NCBI GenBank assembly: GCA_963726975.1
Contig: CAVSEK010000013.1
Span: forward strand, 992,001-1,056,000
Direction: 5' to 3'
Length of the DNA stretch: 64,000 nt
Origin: CAVSEK01 sp963726975
GTDB lineage: Bacteria > Actinomycetota > Actinomycetes > Mycobacteriales > SCTD01
Below are positions 58,324 through 64,000 of the stretch, piece by piece; the first letter of the stretch is position 1, and every line of letters begins with the position of its first letter. Below the pieces are notes generated by a model, which saw only the letters and a list, made by a program, of their open reading frames with translations, did not search any database and was not told the origin of the DNA. A program made the position numbers and the translations under genes.

Positions 58324-61123
58324 GTGACCCGACCGAGACGCACGACTCGCGCCGGCCGCCCGCCCGCGAGCCAGCCCGCGCTGCACGTCGACGGCCTGCC
58401 GAGCCAGCTGCCCGACCTCGACCCGGCCGAGACCGCCGAGTGGCTCGAGTCGCTGGACGCGGTCGTCGCGACCGAGGGCACGCAGCGCGCCCGCTACCTC
58501 ATGCTCAAGCTGCTCGAGCGGGCCCGCGAGAAGCAGGTCGGCGTGCCCGGCGCTGCGCAGCACCGACTACATCAACACGATCCCGCCGGAGCGCGAGCCG
58601 GAGTTCCCCGGCGACGAGCACGTCGAGCGGCGCATCCGGGCGTACGTCCGCTGGAACGCCGCGATCATGGTGAGCCGGGCCAACCGCCCGGAGATCGGCG
58701 TCGGCGGCCACATCGCGACCTACGCCAGCGCCGCGAGCCTGTACGAGGTCGGCTTCAACCACTTCTTCCGCGGCAAGCGACGCGCCCGGCGGCGGCGACC
58801 AGGTCTACTTCCAGGGCCACGCCTGCCCCGGCGTCTACGCCCGCGCCTTCCTCGAGGGCCGGCTGACCGAGGACCAGCTCGACGGCTTCCGCCAGGAGAG
58901 CCGGCCCGACGGCGGGCTGCCGTCCTACCCGCACCCGCGGCTCATGCCGGAGTTCTGGGAGTTCCCGACCGTCTCGATGGGCCTCGGCCCGCTCAACGCG
59001 ATCTACCAGGCGCGCTTCAACCGCTACCTGCACCACCGCGGCATCAAGGACACCAGCCAGCAGCGCGTGTGGTGCTTCCTCGGCGACGGCGAGATGGACG
59101 AGCCCGAGAGCGCTCGGCGCCATCGGCGTCGCGGCCCGCGAGGAGCTCGACAACCTCACCTTCGTCATCAACTGCAACCTGCAGCGCCTCGACGGGCCCG
59201 GTGCGCGGCAACGGCAAGATCATGCAGGAGCTGGAGCGCAGCTTCCGCGGCGCCGGCTGGAACGTCATCAAGGTCGTCTGGGGCCGCGAGTGGGACGACC
59301 TGCTCGCCCAGGACGTCGACGGCGCTGCTGCTCAACCAGATGAACACCACGCCCGACGGCCAGTTCCAGACCTACTCGGTCGAGAGCGGCGCCTACACCC
59401 GCGAGAAGTTCTTCGGCGCCGACCCGCGGCTGCTCGAGATGGTCGAGCACCTGTCCGACGAGCAGATCCGCGGCCTGCCGCGCGGCGGCCACGACTACCG
59501 CAAGGTCTACGCCGGCTTCGACGCCGCGACGCGCGCACGCCGGCCAGCCGACCGTGATCCTGGCCCACACCATCAAGGGCTGGACGCTCGGCAAGGACTT
59601 CGAGGGCCGCAACGCGACCCACCAGATGAAGAAGCTCACCAAGGCCGAGCTCAAGGAGCTGCGCGACCGGCTCTACATCGACCTGCCGCGACAGCGCGCT
59701 CGAGGGCGACCTGCCGCCGTACTTCCACCCCGGCGAGGGCACAGCGACGAGATCGCGTACATGCAGGAGCGGCGGGCCGCGCTCGGCGGCTCGCGTGCCG
59801 CAGCCGCGTCGGTGCGCCAGGCTCGCTGCAGCTGCCCCCGACCGGCGGTCTACGACGAGCTCAAGAAGGGCTCGGGCAAGCAGCCGGTCGCCACGACGAT
59901 GGCGTTCGTGCGGCTGCTCAAGGACCTGATGAAGGACAAGGGCATCGGGCAGCGCATCGTGCCGGTCATCCCGGACGAGGCCCGCACCTTCGGCATCGAC
60001 GCGATGTTCCCGACGCGCCAAGATCTACTCGCCCGCACGGCCAGCGCTACGAGGCCGTCGACCGCGCGCTGCTGCTGTCGTACAAGGAGTCGATGCAGGG
60101 CCAGATCCTGCACGAGGGCATCACCGAGGCCGGCTCGATGGCGTCGGTGATCGCCGCCGGCACGTCGTACGCCACGCACGGCGAGCCGATGATCCCGGTC
60201 TACGTCTTCTACTCGATGTTCGGCTTCCAGCGCACCGGCGACCAGATGTGGGCGATGGCCGACCAGCTCGGCCGCGGCTTCCTGCTCGGCGCCACCGCCG
60301 GCCGCACCACGCTCAACGGCGAGGGCCTGCAGCACCAGGACGGCCACAGCCTGCTGCTCGCCTCGACCAACCCGGCCGTCGTCGCCTACGACCCGGCCTT
60401 CGCCTACGAGGTCGCCTTCATCATCGAGGACGGGCTGCGCCGGATGTACGGCGACGCGCCCGAGGACGTCTTCTACTACCTGACGGTCTACAACGAGCCG
60501 TACCCGCAGCCCGCCGCTGCCCGACGTCCCGGGCCTGCGCGAGGGCGTCCTGCGCGGGCATGTACCGCTACCGCCGAGGGCACCGGCGACGGGCCCGCGC
60601 GCGCAGGTGCTCGCCAGCGGCATCTCGGTGCGGCACGCGCTCGCAGGCGCAGGAGCTGCTGCGCGACGACTGGGGCGTGGTCGCCGACGTCTGGTCGGTG
60701 ACCAGCTGGAACGAGCTGCGCCGCGACGCCGTGACGTGCGAGGAGCACGCGCTGCTGCACCCCGAGCAGGCGCCGCACGCCGTACGTCACCGAGGCAGCT
60801 CGACGGGCGCGCCGGGCCCGGTGGTCGCCGTCAGCGACTGGATGCGCGCCGTGCCCGACCAGATCAGCCGCTGGGTGCCCGGCGACTGGACGCTCGCTCG
60901 GCACCGACGGCTTCGGCCGCTCCGACACCCGCGCGGCGCTGCGGCGGCACTTCCACACCGACGCCGAGTCGATCGCGGCGGCGGTCGCTGCAGCGAGCTG
61001 GCCGCGGCCGGCGAGGTCGCCAAGGAGTGCCGCGGCCGAGGCCGTCGAGCGCTACCGGCTGCTCGACGAGCAGGTCCCGCCGGGAAGGCGTCGACCGAGG
61101 AGGCCGGCGGCGGCGCGGGCTGA
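58324..61123 (+). CDS. aceE: Pyruvate dehydrogenase E1 component (homodimeric), frame-disrupted
   Basis: Thiamine-diphosphate-dependent decarboxylase feeding acetyl-CoA synthesis. Recognised in order: WLESLDAVVATEGTQRARYL, DYINTIPPEREPEFPGDEHV, GVGGHIATYASAASLYEVGF, VYFQGHACPGVYARAFLEG, WCFLGDGEMDEPES with the ThDP motif start, NLTFVINCNLQRLDGP, WGREWDDLLAQD, ILAHTIKGWTLGKDFEGRNA, ITEAGSMASVIAAGTSYATH and MIPVYVFYSMFGFQRTGDQM. The last third ends in a C-terminal domain stopping at 61123. At least ten indels (58553, 58788, 59116, 59200, 59325, 59535, 59690, 59745, 60020, 60520 and others) break the frame. GTG 58324. An essential enzyme, so sequence error is the likely cause. Confidence 0.9.
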
Positions 61124-61225
61124 GACCCGGCCCCACCCTGCCCCGGCCCTGCCCCTGCCCGGGCCCCCGGCGGCCCGGCCCTGCTCGCTCGTGTCAGGTC
61201 GGTCCGCCGGGGTACCGGAACGGTC

Positions 61226-61639
61226 ATGCAACGCGGTAGCGACAAGCACAGCGCCCGGATGGACGACGCCCTCGACGCCGAGGTGGAGGGATGGTGACCG
61301 CGCGGGCCGGGACACCCACGCCGAGGAGTGGAAGTCGGCCGAGCCCTCCGGCGAGGACCAGCCCGAGGTCGACCTGTCGGCCGGGACGGCACCGCTGCAC
61401 GGCGGGGTCCCGGACGGCATGACCGAGGCCGACGTCGAGGAGCGCTCGCGGCTCGCGGCCTACCTCGGCAAGGAGGTCTGGCCGGCGACCGGGGAGCAGC
61501 TGCTGGAGGTCGCCCGCGGCCGCGAGGCTCCCGACGTCGTGCTCGACCGGCTCGCCCAGCTGCCGCCGGGTCGGGTCTTCGACAACCTGCGGACGCCTGG
61601 GCCGAGCTCGGCGGCGGCAGCGAGGCGCACCGCTGCTAG
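61226..61639 (+). CDS. DUF2795-domain protein, frame-disrupted
   Basis: About 137 aa. ATG 61226 gives MQRGSDKHSARMDDALDAEV; after an indel near 61288 come DTHAEEWKSAEPSGEDQPEV, MTEADVEERSRLAAYLGKEV, WPATGEQLLEVARGREAPDV and VLDRLAQLPPGRVFDN; a second indel near 61590 leads to DAWAELGGGSEAHRC and the stop at 61639. The two indels cancel, and the total is 138 codons. The central part is the DUF2795 domain. Function unknown; common in actinomycetes. The 138 bp that follow contain nothing I recognise. Confidence 0.75.
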
Positions 61640-61777
61640 AGCTGCCGCAGGTCGCCGGCGCCGGTCCGCGGGCCGGTCCGCGCCTGGTCCTTCCGGGCCA
61701 TCTGCGCGCCGTACGGCTCCAGGTCGGGTCGCGGCCTGCCGCAGACTCTGTGGCCAGGACCCACTGCAGGAGGCACC

Positions 61778-62608
61778 GTGCGCAGGACGGCGCGATCGCA
61801 CCGGCTCGAGGAGCACCCCAACCTGCCCGAGGTGCTGGGCGTGCTCGCCCAGCTGGCGCACGGTCGGCGACGACGGACCTGCCCCGGCTGGCGCGCGCCT
61901 GGACCAACGACGCGTCCGTCGCCGCGCGCGCGCCAAGGCGCTGTCGCCCGACAGCCCGCTGGTGTGCGAGGTGCTGCGGCCTTCGAGGCGGTCAGCGCGC
62001 TGTTCGAGGACGACCTCCGCGGCGAGGCCGACTACGTCACGGTCGAGCGGCCGTCGCCACGACCGCGCTCAAGGCGGTGCGCGACGCGGTCGCCGCGCGC
62101 GTACGCCCGGCCGGTGCTGAGCCGGGCCGAGCACGCCGCGCTGCTGCGGCCCTGGCGCGCGTCTACCCCGTGGGCGACCTGCGCCGAGCCCGACCTGGGG
62201 CCGCAGGGCGCGCAGGTCCAGGCGCTGCTCGCCGCGCTGCCCGTCCTGGCGGCGCGCTGCCACGACGTCGCCGGGCGGCGTGCTGTGGGACCGGCTGCTC
62301 GACCGCTCCTACGTCGCCGAGGGCGAGCGGCGCGAGGCCCGCGAGTCGGCGTTCGACGTCGCGGTGCGCAGCGCCGCCGCCGCAGGTGGGCGCTGGTGCG
62401 GCGCAGCGGCACCGAGGGCGCTGGGCCCGCTGCTGCCCGACCTGCCGCACCTCGCGCGCCCGCACGACCGCGAGACCGAGCGGGTGCTCGACGCTGTGCC
62501 TGGACGCCGCCTGCGCGCTGCTGGTCGCCGACGCGCTGCCCGACGCGCACCACCGCCCTGCTCACCGCGCCGGTGCGGCTGCTCGTGCCCGCGCAGCGCG
62601 CGGCCTGA
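61778..62608 (+). CDS. Hypothetical actinobacterial protein, frame-disrupted
   Basis: About 276 codons from GTG 61778, which follows GGAGGCACC. Fragments in successive frames: RTARSHRLEEHPNLPEVLGV, LAQLAHG, ARAWTNDASVAA, KALSPDSPLVCEVL, FEAVSALFEDDLRGEADYVT, LSRAEHAALLRPWRA, VYPVGDLR, DLGPQGAQVQALLAALPVLA, GVLWDRLLDRSYVAEGERRE, DLPHLARPHDRETERVL, CLDAACALLVADALPDAH and LLTAPVRLLVPAQRAA. Helical, no membrane segment and no known motif. At least six indels. I do not recognise the family; its 3' end overlaps the PHP gene. Confidence 0.6.
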   Translation: MRRTARSHRLEEHPNLPEVLGVLAQLAHGRRRRTCPGWRAPGPTTRPSPRARQGAVARQPAGVRGAAAFEAVSALFEDDLRGEADYVTVERPSPRPRSRRCATRSPRAYARPVLSRAEHAALLRPWRASTPWATCAEPDLGPQGAQVQALLAALPVLAARCHDVAGRRAVGPAARPLLRRRGRAARGPRVGVRRRGAQRRRRRWALVRRSGTEGAGPAAARPAAPRAPARPRDRAGARRCAWTPPARCWSPTRCPTRTTALLTAPVRLLVPAQRAA

Positions 62609-63679
62609 CCCGGCTGCAGGCGCTGCGGCCGGTCCAGGCGAGCAGGTCGTCGGCGCTGCAGGGCGTTGACGACCCGGTCGGGACGCGACGCCGCACAGGT
62701 GCGCCCGCTCGCAGCCCAGGTGCTGCCAGTCGAGCTGCCCGGGGGCGTGCGCGTCGGTGTCGATGGCGACGTCGCAGCCGGCCTCCACCGCCAGCCGCAG
62801 CAGCCGCTTGGGCGGGTCGAGCCGCTCCGGGCGGCTGTTGACCTCGACGGCGACGCCGAAGTGGGCGCAGGCCGCGAACACCACCTCGGCGTCGAACTCC
62901 GACTCCGGCCGGCCCTTGCCGCCGCGCCCGTGGCCCACCACCTGACGGCCGGTGCAGTGGCCCAGCACGTCGGTGTGCGGGTTGCTGATCGCCGCCACCA
63001 TCCGGGCGGTCATCTCCTCGCGCGGCATCCGCAGCAGGCTGTGCACGCTGGCCACGACGACGTCCAGGCGGGCGAGCAGCTCGGGCTCCTGGTCGAGGCG
63101 GCCGTCCTCGAGCACGTCGCACTCGATCCCGGTGAGGACGCGGAACGGCGCCGCCCCGGCGGCCGCCTCCTCGGCGAGCTCCTCGTTGAGCCGCGCCACG
63201 AGCTCGAGCTGCGAGCGCAGCCGGTCCGGCGAGAGGCCGTGGGCGACGGTGAGCCGGGGCGAGTGGTCCGTGAGGACGACGTAGTCGTGCCCCAGCGCCC
63301 GGGCGGTGCGCGCCATCTCCCCCACCGGCGAGCCGCCGTCGCTCCAGTCCGAGTGCACGTGCAGGTCCCCGCGCAGCGCGGCCCGCAGTCGGGCCGCGCC
63401 CTCGGCCACCGGCTCGTCGCCGAGCGTGCGCACGCGCCGCAGGTAGACGGGCTCCTCCCCCGCGAGCGACTCGCTGACGACGAGGGCGGTGACCTTGCCG
63501 ATCCCGGTGAGGTCGGTCAGCGTGCCGGTCTCTGCGCGGCGCTCGAGCTCGGCGCGGTCGAGCCCGTCGACGGCGGCCGCGGCGCCGCGGAAGGCCCGGA
63601 CGCGGTAGCTCGGTTCCAGCGCCCGCTCCAGGAAGAACGCGATGCTGCGCAGGTCCTCTGCGGGCTCGCGCGGGCTCAC
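62562..63679 (-). CDS. PHP-domain phosphoesterase with N-terminal helix-hairpin-helix (PolX-like), frameshift near the end
   Basis: Metal-dependent phosphoesterase of the PHP family fused to an HhH domain, as in the C-terminal part of PolX. HhH region: TDLTGIGKVTALVVSESLAG (about 55-75). PHP: GDLHVHSDWSDGGSPVGEM, DYVVLTDHSPRLTVAHGLS, FRVLTGIECDVLEDGRLDQ, VVASVHSLLRMPREEMTARM, VLGHCTGRQVVG, VAVEVNSRPERLDPPKRLLR and DVAIDTDAHAPGQLDWQ. Metal ligands H, H, E, H, D are all visible. The last ~30 residues (DRVVNALSADDLLAWTG) are in another frame after indels near 62690. The exact stop is unclear. GTG 63679 overlaps the next gene's stop. Confidence 0.85.
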
Positions 63680-64000
63680 GACGGGTCGCCGGCGGGCCGG
63701 TAGACGACGAGCGGGCGCGAGGCGGCCCGCAGCAGCAGGTGCCCCGGTCCGTCGGCCACCTCGCCGTCGCGGGCCAGGCGCAGCCCGCCCTGCCGCGACC
63801 GGACGGCCGACCGGGCGACGATGCGCTGCTCGTGCACGCGGCTGCGGCCCAGCCGGCCGGTGAGCACCGCGAGGACCAGCCGGGTGCGCGACAGGCGCAC
63901 GTCGGCGTCGACGAGCCGCACGTCGATGCAGCCGTCGTCGAGCCGCTCCCGCCAGCTCGGGGCGAAGCCGGCCGGGTGGTAGTGCCCGTTGCCGGCGAAC
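63676..64000 (-). CDS. Diacylglycerol kinase/lipid kinase family protein, C-terminal part
   Basis: Cytoplasmic or membrane-associated lipid kinase of the YegS/DagK type, cut by the window edge. The visible 107 residues contain FAGNGHYHPAGFAPSWRERL, DDGCIDVRLVDADVRLSRTR and AASRPLVVYRPAGDPS, matching the conserved C-terminal domain where a metal site follows N-x-x-Y-x-G-G-G and A-P-x-A-x-x-x-D-G. The catalytic GGDGT loop would lie beyond the window. The stop overlaps the PHP start. Confidence 0.82.
   Translation of the reverse strand, partial: FAGNGHYHPAGFAPSWRERLDDGCIDVRLVDADVRLSRTRLVLAVLTGRLGRSRVHEQRIVARSAVRSRQGGLRLARDGEVADGPGHLLLRAASRPLVVYRPAGDPS

Overview
This window is chromosomal DNA from a very GC-rich actinomycete (Actinomycetota). 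GTG starts are common, neighbouring genes often overlap by 4 bp (GTGA or ATGA), and several promoters are leaderless. The gene order ahpE - DUF3052 - aceE resembles the mycobacterial region around aceE. A Geodermatophilaceae/Frankiales/Kineosporiales-like source is plausible, but the genus cannot be fixed from the sequence alone.

Layout. 1-3.4 kb: a cobalamin operon (fused chelatase AAA/VWA protein, cobO, cobB) under a cobalamin riboswitch. 3.5-7.9 kb: GAF-ANTAR regulator, purU, an XdhC-like gene, and a reductase/desaturase pair. 8.0-11.6 kb: cobN. 11.6-14.8 kb: EamA exporter, a TetR regulator and a divergent MFS exporter with a clear operator. 14.8-21.6 kb: cobQ, a secreted M36 metallopeptidase and cobD, nearly all frame-disrupted. 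21.6-30 kb: FetB-like permease, two tiny strongly initiated ORFs, an NlpC/P60 wall hydrolase, a nucleoside-kinase-like gene, a BNR propeller with a MoaD-like carrier, mmsA, and an acyl-CoA dehydrogenase divergent from a TetR gene.

30.1-43.8 kb is the centrepiece: a complete group 1h (actinobacterial, atmospheric-H2 type) [NiFe]-hydrogenase locus. It holds a tandem SIS protein, hypF on the opposite strand, the structural genes hhyS and hhyL, an hhyE-like Fe-S protein, three conserved genes of unknown function, a maturation protease, a 39-residue membrane peptide, hypA, two hypC-like genes, hypD and hypE. No hypB lies in the window. The structural subunits carry the diagnostic features of this group, including Asp in place of a proximal-cluster Cys.

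43.9-64 kb is housekeeping: rnpB, RNase H/phosphatase, zinc-ribbon protein, Nif3-like protein, a RibD-type reductase, a ZIP transporter, a DUF4214 protein, tRNA-Val, a CDF transporter, ahpE, a membrane-anchored XseA-like protein, a methyltransferase, DUF3052, yjbQ, aceE, a PHP protein and the end of a diacylglycerol-kinase-like gene. 

Many genes are interrupted by single-base indels, most densely at 13.6-21.1 kb and 56.9-62.7 kb. Family similarity resumes in another frame directly after each indel and many of the genes are core functions. Sequencing or assembly error is therefore more likely than true gene decay.
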